Positions 45,744-55,133 of a DNA stretch of 64,000 nt are shown one piece after another (position 1 is the first letter of the stretch; every line of letters starts with the position of its first letter). The translations under genes were made by a program, and so were the position numbers. Source of the DNA: an uncultured Atopobium sp. (GTDB lineage: Bacteria > Actinomycetota > Coriobacteriia > Coriobacteriales > Atopobiaceae). The DNA lies in contig CAMUON010000001.1 of the NCBI GenBank assembly GCA_947090525.1, forward strand, positions 310,001 to 374,000, in the 5' to 3' direction. The notes beneath the pieces are model-generated. The model saw only the letters and a list, made by a program, of their open reading frames with translations. It ran no database searches and was not told where the DNA came from.

Positions 45744-46661
45744 ATGGCAGATCAAATTAAACTTTCTCAGTCAGATCGTATGGCTGTTGCATGGCGCCAT
45801 CAGTTCCTTCAAGGTTCATGGAACTTCGAGCGTATGCAAAACGGTGGTTGGTGCTACTCCATCATCCCCGCTATCAAAAAGCTCTATCCTGCAAAAGAGG
45901 ACCAGATTGCTGCTTTGAAACGCCACATGGAGTTCTACAACACGCACCCTTATGTATCAGCTCCTGTAATGGGCGTAACGCTTGCACTCGAGGAGGAGCG
46001 CGCAAACGGAAAGCCCGTTGATGACGCAGCTATCCAAGGTGTAAAGATTGGTATGATGGGACCTCTCGCTGGTGTCGGTGACCCAGTATTCTGGTTTACC
46101 CTTCGTCCTATTTTGGGCGCTTTGGGCGCTTCTTTGGCATTGAGTGGAAGCATTGTTGGACCTTTGCTCTTCTTCATTGCATGGAACGTTATCCGTATGG
46201 CATTCCTTTGGTACACTCAAGAGTTTGGTTACAAGCTCGGTACCTCCATTGTTAAGGACGTGTCTGGTGGTCTTTTGAGCAAGATCACCGAAGGCGCTTC
46301 CATTCTTGGTATGTTCATCATCGGTTCTCTGGTTCAGCGTTGGGTTTCCATCAGCTTCACCCCGGTTGTCTCCAAGATCAACCAGGCTCCTGGTGCATTC
46401 ATCGACTGGTCCAAGATTCAGCCGACTGCAGATGGTATCAAGAGCGCTATCACTCAGTACAACGCTTTGGGCGTCAATGGTCTTGACCAAGTTAAGGTTA
46501 CGACCCTTCAGCAAAACCTCGACCAGCTCGTTCCTGGTTTGGCTGCTGTATGCCTGACACTTTTGTGCTGCTGGCTGTTGAAGAAGAAAGTTTCTCCAAT
46601 CGTCATCATCCTTGCCCTCTTCATCGTGGGTATTGCAGCACGTCTTGCTCACATCATGTAA
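45744..46661 (+). CDS. manZ: PTS mannose-family EIID component
   Basis: A 305-residue membrane subunit that works with EIIC. The N-terminus has WRHQFLQGSWNFERMQNGGW, the hallmark of EIID, followed by MEFYNTHPYVS and MGPLAGVGDPVFWFTLRP. Helices cluster in the last part. ATG 45744 with AAAGGAG upstream is chosen over an ATG at 45717 inside manY. The operon ends with a strong terminator. Confidence 0.94.
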   Translation: MADQIKLSQSDRMAVAWRHQFLQGSWNFERMQNGGWCYSIIPAIKKLYPAKEDQIAALKRHMEFYNTHPYVSAPVMGVTLALEEERANGKPVDDAAIQGVKIGMMGPLAGVGDPVFWFTLRPILGALGASLALSGSIVGPLLFFIAWNVIRMAFLWYTQEFGYKLGTSIVKDVSGGLLSKITEGASILGMFIIGSLVQRWVSISFTPVVSKINQAPGAFIDWSKIQPTADGIKSAITQYNALGVNGLDQVKVTTLQQNLDQLVPGLAAVCLTLLCCWLLKKKVSPIVIILALFIVGIAARLAHIM

Positions 46662-46684
46662 GATGTGTCTTTGTGAGTGTTCTT

Positions 46685-46716
46685 ACGCGCCTAGAGTCTT
46701 CTAGGCGCGTTTTTTT
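46685..46716 (+). terminator. Terminator of manXYZ
   Basis: ACGCGCCTAGA pairs perfectly with TCTAGGCGCGT over a 4-base loop, followed by seven Ts. Confidence 0.97.
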
Positions 46717-46785
46717 ATAGCTAGCTATGGAGCTTGGGTGCATGGAGGCGCACAGCTGCACGATTGCTCCAGCGCCTGCGCATAC

Positions 46786-46803
46786 GTGCACACACATGTG
46801 CAC
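46786..46803. repeat. Palindrome GTGCACA-CACA-TGTGCAC
   Basis: A perfect 7-bp inverted repeat with a 4-base centre in the manZ-manO spacer, a possible operator. The spacer has no other supported feature apart from the candidate manO promoter. Confidence 0.5.
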
Positions 46804-46850
46804 GCCCCTTAATGCGCAGAGCCTTGCTCGCGCGCGCACGCGCTACAGTC

Positions 46851-46880
46851 TTGCGCTTGAATGTTTACCGAGAGTATCAT
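46851..46880 (+). promoter_or_regulatory. Candidate manO promoter
   Basis: TTGCGC (46851-46856), 18 bases and TATCAT (46875-46880) lie 40 bases before the ATG and after the manXYZ terminator. Confidence 0.45.
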
Positions 46881-46920
46881 AAGAAGCGAATCGAGAGAGC
46901 GACGAGAATTAGGAACGCAG

Positions 46921-47313
46921 ATGGTTTCTTCCCAAAATACAAAGGTAACGCTTACTATTGAAGGCACATCTTTTCTCGGTATGACCTCCTATGGTAAGGT
47001 GATGATAGGGGATCGCGCGTTTGAATTTTATAACGACAAAAACGTGCGAGACTTCATTCAAATCCCCTGGTCCGAGATAGATTTTGTCAGTGCTTCGGTA
47101 TTGTTTAAGGGAAAAATTATTCCGCGTTTTATGATTCAGACCAAAGGAAAAGCAAAATACTGTTTTTCAACGCGCGACAACAAAAAAACCTTGCGCGAAA
47201 TGAGAACCTATCTCGGAGCCGATAAGCTCCTTCGTTCTTTGAGCTTTCTCGATGTCGTGAAACTTGGTTGTACCTTTCTTATTAAACGCCTGACCTTCGG
47301 GTCTCGGCGCTAA
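46921..47313 (+). CDS. manO: DUF956 family protein ManO
   Basis: A 130-residue cytoplasmic protein. TKVTLTIEGTSFLGMTSYGK, VMIGDRAFEFYNDKNV and QIPWSEIDFVSASV are the conserved blocks of DUF956, a family almost always next to mannose-type PTS operons and named ManO. Its function, probably regulatory, is not settled. ATG 46921 with AGGAA upstream is preferred over an in-frame ATG at 46861. Confidence 0.9.
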   Translation: MVSSQNTKVTLTIEGTSFLGMTSYGKVMIGDRAFEFYNDKNVRDFIQIPWSEIDFVSASVLFKGKIIPRFMIQTKGKAKYCFSTRDNKKTLREMRTYLGADKLLRSLSFLDVVKLGCTFLIKRLTFGSRR

Positions 47314-47321
47314 GCTCGAAC

Positions 47322-47340
47322 AACTCGGATAAGCCGAGTT
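47322..47340. repeat. Hairpin AACTCGG...CCGAGTT after manO
   Basis: A perfect 7-bp inverted repeat with a 5-base loop, 9 bases after the manO stop. It lacks a T-run, so it is at best a weak terminator. Confidence 0.45.
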
Positions 47341-47494
47341 ACACTTGATAAGACGAGCCACACTCGGACAGCTGAGCCTACATAAAGCTTCTACATACCG
47401 GGTTTCTACCTTTTGAAGGGCAATATACGTGTTACGCTATATACAAAAGGTATCGTTCCTTTGTATGTATGTGCAATGAGAAAGTGAGCAATAG

Positions 47495-48058
47495 ATGGCA
47501 GCGATTACAACCGCAGATTTCCGCAATGGTATGGGTCTTACGATCAATGGAAAATATTACACAATTGTTGAGTTTCAGCATGTAAAACCTGGTAAAGGCG
47601 GCGCATTCGTGCGCTACAAGATCAAAGACCTCAAAAGCGGTCGTGTCATTGATCAAACCTGCAACGCCGGCACAAAATTCGAATCTGTCCAGCTCATTAC
47701 CCGCGAAATGCAGTATCTCTACAACGATGGCGACGCATTTTACTTTATGGACAACGAATCCTATGAGCAAATTCCTGTTTCTGCTGATTTTATTGGCGAA
47801 AACAAGAAGTGGCTCAAGGAAAACGACAATTGCCAGCTCCTTTATGCTGATACCGAGCTTTTGGGCGTGAATCCTCCTATGTTTATCGAGGTAGAGATTA
47901 CCGAAACCGACCCAGGCTTTAAGGGTGATACTGTACAAGGCGGCACCAAGCCAGCAGTGATCGAGACCGGCGCTCAGATTCAGGTACCTATGTATCTTAA
48001 CCAGGGCGAAAAGGTTCGCGTCGATACACGCACCGGTAAGTTTGTCGCACGTGTATAG
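47495..48058 (+). CDS. efp: Elongation factor P
   Basis: A 187-residue translation factor that rescues ribosomes at polyproline stretches. The tip loop in domain I reads VKPGKGGAFVR with Lys at position 34, the position that is modified in some bacteria. Domains II and III are complete (ending VRVDTRTGKFVARV). No EF-P modification enzyme lies in the window. The several Pro/Ala-rich proteins here would be natural clients; that is inference. AGAAAGTGAG lies upstream of ATG. Confidence 0.97.
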   Translation: MAAITTADFRNGMGLTINGKYYTIVEFQHVKPGKGGAFVRYKIKDLKSGRVIDQTCNAGTKFESVQLITREMQYLYNDGDAFYFMDNESYEQIPVSADFIGENKKWLKENDNCQLLYADTELLGVNPPMFIEVEITETDPGFKGDTVQGGTKPAVIETGAQIQVPMYLNQGEKVRVDTRTGKFVARV

Positions 48059-48215
48059 CGTATAACATAGAGCGCTTGCGTCGTGCCTGCGCCGGCGCGT
48101 CCGCGCGTCCGCGCTTGCACGTTCGCCTGCGCCACACACGTGCTTGTACGAGCTGCGTACTTGCACATTCTGTATACTAGACACAAGAAGCAACCGATAA
48201 GACGAAGGGATCACC

Positions 48216-48587
48216 ATGAACACAGCAGTTGGTTCAGAGCTTTATATTCAAGGCCTTGGCGTATCATCTCACGTGATTGCGGATATCGTTTGTGCTGCGG
48301 CTTCTTCGGTTGAGGGCGTCGCACAAGTGGGATCTGGCGACATTGCTTCGAGCCTTATCTCCGTATTTACGACCAAGACCCTTCCTCAGGATCTTTCGGT
48401 TGAGGCGCACGTCGAAGACGAAAAGCTCTATGTCACCGTGCATGTTGCGGTATTTTATGGCTACTCGTTTGTGGATATAGCTTCCCAGATCAGAACCGTT
48501 GTGGCTGCGGCGCTTCAAGAGCAGCTTTCGTGCGAAATTGGCGCGATTGATATTTGTATTGATAGTCTTGTTTTTCCCAAGGAGTAG
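48216..48587 (+). CDS. Asp23/Gls24 family protein
   Basis: A 123-residue small protein of the Asp23 (YloU/YqhY) family. Conserved features are VIADIVCAAASSVEGVAQVG, a VEAHVEDEKLYVTVHVAVFY strand pair and a C-terminal INVxV-like IDICIDSLVF. Members act in envelope stress or lipid metabolism. It comes just before nusB, as in many Gram-positives, with AAGGGATC upstream of ATG. Confidence 0.88.
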   Translation: MNTAVGSELYIQGLGVSSHVIADIVCAAASSVEGVAQVGSGDIASSLISVFTTKTLPQDLSVEAHVEDEKLYVTVHVAVFYGYSFVDIASQIRTVVAAALQEQLSCEIGAIDICIDSLVFPKE

Positions 48588-48590
48588 TTT

Positions 48591-49067
48591 GTGACTTCTG
48601 ATAACAAAAAGCTCTTTAGCGGCAGGACTCTTGCCAGGAGTCAGGCTTTGCAGCTCCTTTTTCAGGCAGAATCTAGAAGTACGAGTGTTTCGAGCGTTCT
48701 TGCTGGTACCTATCTTATTTCGCAAGGGCCGCTCGATCCTTTTGCTGAGCGCTTAAGTCTTGGCACCGATGCGCACCGCGCTGCCCTCGATGCGCTTATC
48801 ATTGAGCTTGCGCGCAATTGGGATATTACGCGCATGCTTGCAGTCGATCGCAATCTCTTGCGCCTTGCGATATACGAGATGTGTTATATCGACGATATCG
48901 ATGTTGCAGTCACGATCAACGAAAGCGTCAATTTGGCCAAAGCGTATGGCACTGATGAGTCATCTAAATTTGTCAACGGCATTTTGGGAAAGGTTGCCGA
49001 GCTTATTGCGCACCATGATGAGCTTCTGGAGCGCGTAGGTTTGGAATCGAGCGCACCAAACGAATAG
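48591..49067 (+). CDS. nusB: Transcription antitermination factor NusB
   Basis: A 158-residue all-helical RNA-binding protein of the rRNA antitermination complex. GRTLARSQALQLLFQAE at the N-terminus, VDRNLLRLAIYEM and VTINESVNLAKAYGTDESSKFVNGILGK (in parts) are diagnostic. GTG 48591 follows the Asp23 gene by three bases, indicating coupling. Confidence 0.95.
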   Translation: MTSDNKKLFSGRTLARSQALQLLFQAESRSTSVSSVLAGTYLISQGPLDPFAERLSLGTDAHRAALDALIIELARNWDITRMLAVDRNLLRLAIYEMCYIDDIDVAVTINESVNLAKAYGTDESSKFVNGILGKVAELIAHHDELLERVGLESSAPNE

Positions 49068-49144
49068 CGTTTATTTGTTTTGATGTGCGCGTACGCGGCG
49101 TCTTCTTTTTTGTATTGTGTACAGTTTTAGCGAGCGGAGTGTTC

Positions 49145-49633
49145 ATGTCTTCTTCTACTCATACAGATGCTACCAGGGAAGACGCTGCCGCTTCTATGTC
49201 TCATTCTGCGGTCATAGAAAAGTCTGCGCTCGCACCAGAGAATACGCCTGCACCAGAGGATGCGTCTGCGCCCACAGCCTCTTCTTCGCATTCTCGTTTT
49301 GCTGATATTGGAGCTCGTCTCGACGAGATTGCAAAGCAGGTCAAGAGCAAAAACACGTCGCTTGATGAATGTCTTGATCTCTTTGATGAGGCTATCGCGC
49401 TTGGATCATCTGCGGTGGATTTGGTAGATTCTCTTCGTGATATTGATTTTGATGAGGAAGACGAAGCAGCATCCGAAGATGACGCAGCTCCTGTAGAGGA
49501 AGCAGCTCCTGCAGCGGAAGCGGCGCCCACGGCGCCCGAAGACAACGCAGCTTCCGCAGCTAACGCAGACAGCACAAGTACCTCTACCAGCGCCTCTTCT
49601 TCGAAATATACTTCTTCCTCTAATCGCTCATGA
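49145..49633 (+). CDS. xseB: Exodeoxyribonuclease VII small-subunit-like protein
   Basis: A 162-residue protein. The XseB domain is in the middle (RFADIGARLDEIAKQVKSKN then SLDECLDLFDEAIALG). It is flanked by a Ser/Ala/Pro-rich N-terminal region and a C-terminal tail rich in Asp/Glu then Ser/Thr, so it is about twice the usual 70-80 residues. XseB helps the large nuclease subunit XseA. In many genomes xseA lies next to it, but not here. ATG 49145 with AGCGGAGTG upstream is preferred over ATG 49085. It overlaps tlyA by ATGA. Confidence 0.75.
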   Translation: MSSSTHTDATREDAAASMSHSAVIEKSALAPENTPAPEDASAPTASSSHSRFADIGARLDEIAKQVKSKNTSLDECLDLFDEAIALGSSAVDLVDSLRDIDFDEEDEAASEDDAAPVEEAAPAAEAAPTAPEDNAASAANADSTSTSTSASSSKYTSSSNRS

Positions 49634-50571
49634 AAAAAGTTTCCGCGCAATCTAGAGTTCAAAAAGATATATGTTCATCCCCTGCAGAGGGAGCTTCCCC
49701 TCGCACGAACAGCGCCCCTCGCCTGCGCCCGTGCAAGCCGAAAAAGCATAGGCTCGATCGTGAGCTTGTACGTCAAGGTTTTTTTCCAAGCGCACAAGCG
49801 GCGCTTCCTTCCATTCTTGCAGGTGATGTGTCCAATCGCCATAGCCGGCTTACTCACCCGGGTGATCTGGTGGAGGAAGGCGAATATTTGCATGTAAAAT
49901 CTGCGCTTCCTTTTGTGGGGCGCGGAGCTTTAAAGCTTGAACAGGCACTTTCTTCCTTTTCGATCTCTGCACAGGGGCTCAATTGCCTCGATGTGGGCTG
50001 CTCAACGGGCGGTTTTACCGATTGTTTGCTCAAACGAGGAGCCGCGCGCGTTGTGAGCGTGGATGTGGGTTATGCGCAGTTTAGCTGGTCGTTGAGGAAT
50101 GATCCGCGTGTTGTGCTCTTCGAGCGCACCAATATTTGCGCTCTTCCTGCGTGCTATAAGGGGCCTTTATTCGATCTTGTGGTTTCGGATGTTTCGTTTA
50201 CTTCTATCGAGACAATTTTGCCTGCGGTATATGAGCTCATGGATGCGCACAGCCTTTTGGTAACGCTCGTAAAGCCGCAATTTGAGGTGGACGCAGAAGA
50301 AGTGTCTCAAGGGGGGATTGTGCGCTCGTGGCAGCTGCACAAAAAAGCCTGCCTTCGCGCGCAAAACGCATGCATAAGCTCTGGCCTTGTGCCCCTGGCT
50401 CTGTGCCCCAGCCCTATTCGCGGACACAAAGGAAATCAAGAGTTTTTGCTCGTTGCAGCTAAGGGCGTATCGCCAAGCCCCGCCACTCTTGATGTAGATT
50501 CTGTTTGTCGCGACCTCGCATCTTCATCTCTTATAAACGGTGCTTCACAATGGGTACTAGAAAATAAGTGA
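49630..50571 (+). CDS. tlyA: TlyA-family rRNA 2'-O-methyltransferase
   Basis: A 313-residue protein. An S4 RNA-binding domain at about 38-95 (DRELVRQGFFPSAQAALPSI) is followed by an FtsJ-like methyltransferase with LDVGCSTGGFTDCLLKRGA (SAM loop), then VSDVSFTS and LVKPQFE. TlyA methylates ribosomal RNA and its loss gives capreomycin resistance in mycobacteria; older names call it hemolysin. Basic N-terminal residues precede S4. It starts in the ATGA overlap with xseB. Confidence 0.92.
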   Translation: MKKVSAQSRVQKDICSSPAEGASPRTNSAPRLRPCKPKKHRLDRELVRQGFFPSAQAALPSILAGDVSNRHSRLTHPGDLVEEGEYLHVKSALPFVGRGALKLEQALSSFSISAQGLNCLDVGCSTGGFTDCLLKRGAARVVSVDVGYAQFSWSLRNDPRVVLFERTNICALPACYKGPLFDLVVSDVSFTSIETILPAVYELMDAHSLLVTLVKPQFEVDAEEVSQGGIVRSWQLHKKACLRAQNACISSGLVPLALCPSPIRGHKGNQEFLLVAAKGVSPSPATLDVDSVCRDLASSSLINGASQWVLENK

Positions 50572-50647
50572 GGCGCACACATAAGGTAGCGCAACGAAAT
50601 AACGCAAATAAACAGCCCAAGCAACATGCAATAAGGAGCTCGTTGGT

Positions 50648-51508
50648 ATGGTACGCGTGCTTTTGGTCCCCAATTATTCTCGGCCTGATGCGCTTGAAGA
50701 TGCGCACAAGATCGAGCGACAATTGTTTGCTTCCGATATAGATGTGCTGATGGCACCCAACCCCAACAGCCTCATTGAGTCTGCGCCCGATCTTGAGGAC
50801 TTGAATCTTGTCATTTCCTTTGGGGGAGACGGGACGTTGTTGTATGCAGCGCGCCTCATAGGCTATCGCGAGATTCCTATTTTGGGCCTTTCATATGGGC
50901 ATTTGGGATTTTTGACTGCTGCTGGTCCAGAGCGTTTGGCTGAAATTGTTGCCCGTGCGCTTGCAGGCGATATGCACGTCTCGCGCCGCTCGACGCTTCA
51001 TATTGAGACACATGCGCTCACGCCCGATTCAGAAGAGAAGATACTTCACAATTTTGCGCTCAACGATTTTTGTATCGGCCATGGATCTATGGGCGATATG
51101 GTTGTCTTTGATATTGCGGTGTCGGGCCATCATATCGATCGCCTGCGCGGGGATGGTGTCGTAGTAGCCACCGCAACAGGTTCTACGGGATATGCACTTT
51201 CTGCAGGTGGACCCATCGTGAGTCCGAGTTTTCGCGGCATGATTTGTGTACCCGTAGCTCCGCATACGATTCTTGCACGCGCGTTTTTGACCAGTCCATC
51301 CGATACGGTTGAGCTTACGATTTCTCAGACGCGCACGCGCGAGTGTTTCTTTTTTGCCGATGGTATACGTATTGGCAAGGGTCTGCGCCCGCTTTCTGCG
51401 ACAGTATCTCAAGGTGAAGGAGATGTGCTTCTTCTTGATCTGAGCCAAGACAGCTTCTACCAGGCAGTTTCTCGCGTATTTTATGGTAGGGATAGCCATG
51501 ATCGATGA
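50648..51508 (+). CDS. nadK: NAD kinase
   Basis: A 286-residue cytoplasmic enzyme making NADP+ from NAD+ and ATP. The diagnostic FGGDGTLLYAAR, the GHLGFLTA segment, and DGVVVATATGSTGYALSAGGP are all present. AAGGAG lies upstream of ATG 50648. Its end overlaps the start of recN by 11 bases. Confidence 0.96.
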   Translation: MVRVLLVPNYSRPDALEDAHKIERQLFASDIDVLMAPNPNSLIESAPDLEDLNLVISFGGDGTLLYAARLIGYREIPILGLSYGHLGFLTAAGPERLAEIVARALAGDMHVSRRSTLHIETHALTPDSEEKILHNFALNDFCIGHGSMGDMVVFDIAVSGHHIDRLRGDGVVVATATGSTGYALSAGGPIVSPSFRGMICVPVAPHTILARAFLTSPSDTVELTISQTRTRECFFFADGIRIGKGLRPLSATVSQGEGDVLLLDLSQDSFYQAVSRVFYGRDSHDR

Positions 51509-53168
51509 GTTGATTGTAAAAAATCTCGCCCTTATTGCCCATGCGCGACTTTCTTTCGCGCCTGGCCTTACCGTGCTTACCGGTGAGACCGGAGCAGGCA
51601 AAACAGCACTGATATCTGCACTCAAACTCATTATGGGCGAGCGCGCACACGCGAGCTCCCTTCGTTTTGATAGCGAAAGCCTGGAAGTATCGGCGCGTTT
51701 GTACATAGATCCCAATGACGATGCCCAGGATACGACCGTATTCAGGAGTCTTTCCAAAGACAAAAAGACGCGCGTCATGATTTCTGGCTCTATTGCTTCG
51801 GTGCAAGAGCTCAAACAACGAATTGCGCCCTTTTTGGATCTGTGTGGTCAGCATGCGCAACAGCATTTGCTCAATTCAAATACCCATGCAAGCCTTCTCG
51901 ATGCCTTTATAGGCAAAGACGCTTTTGAGGCGCTCGCGCGGTATCGCACGCAGTTTGCGCGGGTAGAAGAGGTAAAAGCGGCGCTTGTTCGCACGCGTGA
52001 CTTACGCAAAACGTCTCAGGAAAAACTTGACGCTCTGAATTACATGCTTGAGCGCACGCGCGCGCTCGATCCCAAAGTGGATGAGTATGAAGAGCTGCTT
52101 TCTCGAACGAAACAAGCAGAATCCGCGCGTGACCTTTATCTTTGTGCGCACGATGCGTATGAAGCGCTTGTAGGGGAGGGAGGCGCTTCCGATCGAATCG
52201 ACGCGGCATCCGCGCGCCTTCAAGCATATGCAAACATAGCTCCTCAATTGGCCGAGTACGTGTCTACCTTGAGCGACTGCGCGTCGTATGTGCGCGATGT
52301 GTCGCGCGCGCTCAGTGCGTTTTGGGAGCATATCGATCTTAACGCGCATGATCTTGAGCGTATGCAGGAGCGTATAGCTGCGCTGCAGGATCTTATGCGC
52401 GCATACGGCCCCACGCTGAGCGACGTCTTATCAAAGGCAGAAGCTGCGAAGACCTATATCTCACGTCACGAAAATTCAGATGAAATCGAGCGCGCCCTCG
52501 AAGAAGGACTTGTAGAAGAAGAACATACGCTCAAACGCTATGCAGACGAGCTGAATGAGCTGCGCGCGGAGAACAGTAGCTCCTTTGAGGAAGCGCTTAA
52601 CCAGGTACTTCGTGATCTTCGTATGGCCAACGCTTCGATTTCGCTTACGCAGGCGCCCCTTCCCCAAAAGCTGTGGACAAGCAATGGCCCCAGCCGTGTT
52701 GAGCTGTTGTTTCGTCCGGGAAAAGCGGCCGCTCCGCTTCCTTTTGCGCAGATTGCATCGGGCGGAGAGATGTCTCGCGTGATGCTTGCGATTAAAGTGA
52801 TACTGGGGGCGCGCGATCCGCAAACGACTTTTGTATTTGACGAGGTAGATGCCGGTGTGGGCGGTGAAACGGCGACCCTTTTGGCAAAGATGCTCTATCG
52901 CCTAAGTGCTCATCACCAGGTGATCGTGGTTACGCACTTGGCGCAGGTTGCTGTGTATGCTGATACCCACTACAAGGTTTCGAAAACTACGGATGACCTG
53001 CCCAAAACAAATATTACGGCACTTTCCGAGACTCAGCGTGTAACTGAAATTGCGCGTATGCTATCAGGCGATGTCTCAGATCTTGCCTGTGCGCATGCTC
53101 AGGCAATGCTTACAGAAGCAGCCGCTACAAAAGCAGCTGCTATAAAAGCACACGATGCACGCGCGTAG
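51498..53168 (+). CDS. recN: DNA repair protein RecN
   Basis: A 556-residue SMC-like ATPase that acts in double-strand break repair. Walker A is TGETGAGKTALI near the N-terminus, and two coiled-coil arms cover about 160-380. The C-terminus has the signature ASGGEMSRVMLAIK and Walker B TTFVFDEVDAGVGG. ATG 51498 is the start, as the family begins with a short IDELIVKNLALI strand; an ATG at 51483 would add five residues. It overlaps nadK. Confidence 0.96.
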   Translation: MIDELIVKNLALIAHARLSFAPGLTVLTGETGAGKTALISALKLIMGERAHASSLRFDSESLEVSARLYIDPNDDAQDTTVFRSLSKDKKTRVMISGSIASVQELKQRIAPFLDLCGQHAQQHLLNSNTHASLLDAFIGKDAFEALARYRTQFARVEEVKAALVRTRDLRKTSQEKLDALNYMLERTRALDPKVDEYEELLSRTKQAESARDLYLCAHDAYEALVGEGGASDRIDAASARLQAYANIAPQLAEYVSTLSDCASYVRDVSRALSAFWEHIDLNAHDLERMQERIAALQDLMRAYGPTLSDVLSKAEAAKTYISRHENSDEIERALEEGLVEEEHTLKRYADELNELRAENSSSFEEALNQVLRDLRMANASISLTQAPLPQKLWTSNGPSRVELLFRPGKAAAPLPFAQIASGGEMSRVMLAIKVILGARDPQTTFVFDEVDAGVGGETATLLAKMLYRLSAHHQVIVVTHLAQVAVYADTHYKVSKTTDDLPKTNITALSETQRVTEIARMLSGDVSDLACAHAQAMLTEAAATKAAAIKAHDARA

Positions 53169-53328
53169 CGTTTTTGTACAGTTCGTGTATGCAATTTCGT
53201 ATAGCGCATGATGCGCATGCGTAGCGCGCGATTTCAGTCATCTTTTTGTCCAATTGTAGACCTTCAGTGCACATGCCGCGCTCGCTCCAAAAGAGGACGT
53301 AAATGTTGTAATATGAAGACCCGTAGGA

Positions 53329-53348
53329 ACACGATTTTTGTATCGTGT
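53329..53348 (+). repeat. Hairpin in the pyrG leader
   Basis: ACACGAT and ATCGTGT form a perfect 7-bp stem with a T-rich 6-base loop, 41 bases before the pyrG ATG. It has no T-run after it, so I do not call an attenuator; the 221-base recN-pyrG spacer holds no gene. Confidence 0.45.
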
Positions 53349-53389
53349 GTGCTGGATTATGCCAATACTTGCGGGAAGGTTTGACTCTT

Positions 53390-55096
53390 ATGACAAAACA
53401 CATTTTTGTAACCGGTGGCGTTGTTTCTTCGCTAGGAAAAGGTATCACAGCTGCTTCCTTAGGTAGACTTCTTAAATCGCGCGGCTACAAAGTCATGATG
53501 CAAAAAGCCGATCCATATCTTAATGTCGATCCGGGTACCATGAGTCCGTTTCAGCACGGAGAAGTCTTTGTAACCGAAGACGGCAAAGAAACCGACCTTG
53601 ACCTTGGTCACTACGAGCGTTTTATCGACGAAAACCTTACCGCAAATTCCAATTTCACTACAGGTGTTATCTATCAATCGCTCATTTCCCGCGAGCGCGC
53701 AGGCGACTTTCTCGGCGGTACCGTGCAAGTTATCCCGCACGTGACCAATGAAATCAAAGCCCGCTTTAAGCGCATCGAAGAGCAGACGCAGGCAGATGTA
53801 GTTATTACCGAGCTGGGCGGCACTATCGGTGACATCGAGGGTCAATCCTTTGTCGAAGCTATTCGCCAATTCAGAAAAGAAAAAGGTCCGGGCGAGACAC
53901 TCGTCATCCACGTGAGCTTGGTACCGTATATCGCCGCAGCTCACGAGGTCAAAACTAAACCGACGCAGCACTCAGTCAAGGAGCTTCGCTCCATGGGTGT
54001 TCAGCCCGATCTCATCGTCTGCCGTGGTGATCACGAGATTGGCGCATCTATTCGCGCAAAGATCGCTCATTTTTGCGATGTCGATGAGGATTGCATTTTT
54101 GAAAATTCCGACTGCTCGTCCATCTACGAAGTGCCTATGCACTTGGCAAAGCAAGATTTCGACAAAAAAGTTTGCGAAAAATTGGGCCTTGACGTGCGCA
54201 CGAGTGATATGAGTGCATGGAATGCATTTACCGAAGCTATGCACGCAGCAAACGCGCACACAGATGTTACCGAGATCAAGGTGGTCGGCAAGTACACGCA
54301 GCTTCCCGATGCGTACCTTTCGGTGATCGAGGCACTGCATCACTCAGGCGTCTACTTTGGCCGCCACGTCAATATCACGCTTATCGACGGCGAAGAGCTC
54401 AACGAATCTAATCTCTCCGATGTCTTTGCCGATGCCGATGGTATTTTGGTGCCAGGTGGTTTTGGCAAGCGCGGTGTTGAGGGTAAAATTCTCTCGAGTC
54501 ACCTCGCCCGCACGCAAAAGATCCCCTACCTCGGCGTTTGCCTGGGCCTTCAGGTCGCTGTGTCTGAATTTGCACGCAATGTATGCGGTATGAAGGGCGC
54601 AAACTCTTCCGAATTTGATCCCGAAACACCTTATCCCGTGATCGATCTTATGGCATCGCAGGAAGGCATTACCGAAAAAGGCGCGACGATGCGCCTCGGT
54701 ACCTATCCCTGCAAGGTGCTCGGTCCTCTTGCGCACGAAGCCTATGGTCAAGAGCTTGTGTATGAGCGCCACCGGCACCGCTTCGAGGTCAACAATGCCT
54801 ATCGCAATGAACTTTCCGAGCACGGTCTTATCATTTCTGGCCTCTCTCCGGATGATTGCTTGGTCGAGATGATCGAGCTTCCCGAAAGCGTACACCCCTG
54901 GTACGTAGCAAGCCAGGCACATCCTGAGTTTAAGAGTAGGCCGCTTCACCCAGCTCCGCTCTTTAGGGAATTTGTCCGCGCAGCTATCGCGCGTCACGAA
55001 GGTGTCGAGAGAGCTGCTGTGGTGAGCCCATATGCGCGCGGCTTTGAGGTTTCCAAGTCTGAAGCAGAGCTGTCCTCTGCCTCCGCGCTTCAATAA
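53390..55096 (+). CDS. pyrG: CTP synthase
   Basis: A 568-residue enzyme that aminates UTP to CTP. The synthase domain begins TKHIFVTGGVVSSLGKG and has the GTMSPFQHGEVFVTEDG block. The glutamine amidotransferase domain has its nucleophile in YLGVCLGLQ (Cys) and the His/Glu pair in QAHPEFKSRP. The C-terminus is extended by about 20 residues. ATG 53390 with GGGAAGGT upstream is the start; a longer frame is rejected. Confidence 0.97.
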   Translation: MTKHIFVTGGVVSSLGKGITAASLGRLLKSRGYKVMMQKADPYLNVDPGTMSPFQHGEVFVTEDGKETDLDLGHYERFIDENLTANSNFTTGVIYQSLISRERAGDFLGGTVQVIPHVTNEIKARFKRIEEQTQADVVITELGGTIGDIEGQSFVEAIRQFRKEKGPGETLVIHVSLVPYIAAAHEVKTKPTQHSVKELRSMGVQPDLIVCRGDHEIGASIRAKIAHFCDVDEDCIFENSDCSSIYEVPMHLAKQDFDKKVCEKLGLDVRTSDMSAWNAFTEAMHAANAHTDVTEIKVVGKYTQLPDAYLSVIEALHHSGVYFGRHVNITLIDGEELNESNLSDVFADADGILVPGGFGKRGVEGKILSSHLARTQKIPYLGVCLGLQVAVSEFARNVCGMKGANSSEFDPETPYPVIDLMASQEGITEKGATMRLGTYPCKVLGPLAHEAYGQELVYERHRHRFEVNNAYRNELSEHGLIISGLSPDDCLVEMIELPESVHPWYVASQAHPEFKSRPLHPAPLFREFVRAAIARHEGVERAAVVSPYARGFEVSKSEAELSSASALQ

Positions 55097-55133
55097 GCGC
55101 CTGCAGCATACGTATCGTTAGAATCGCTTGTCC

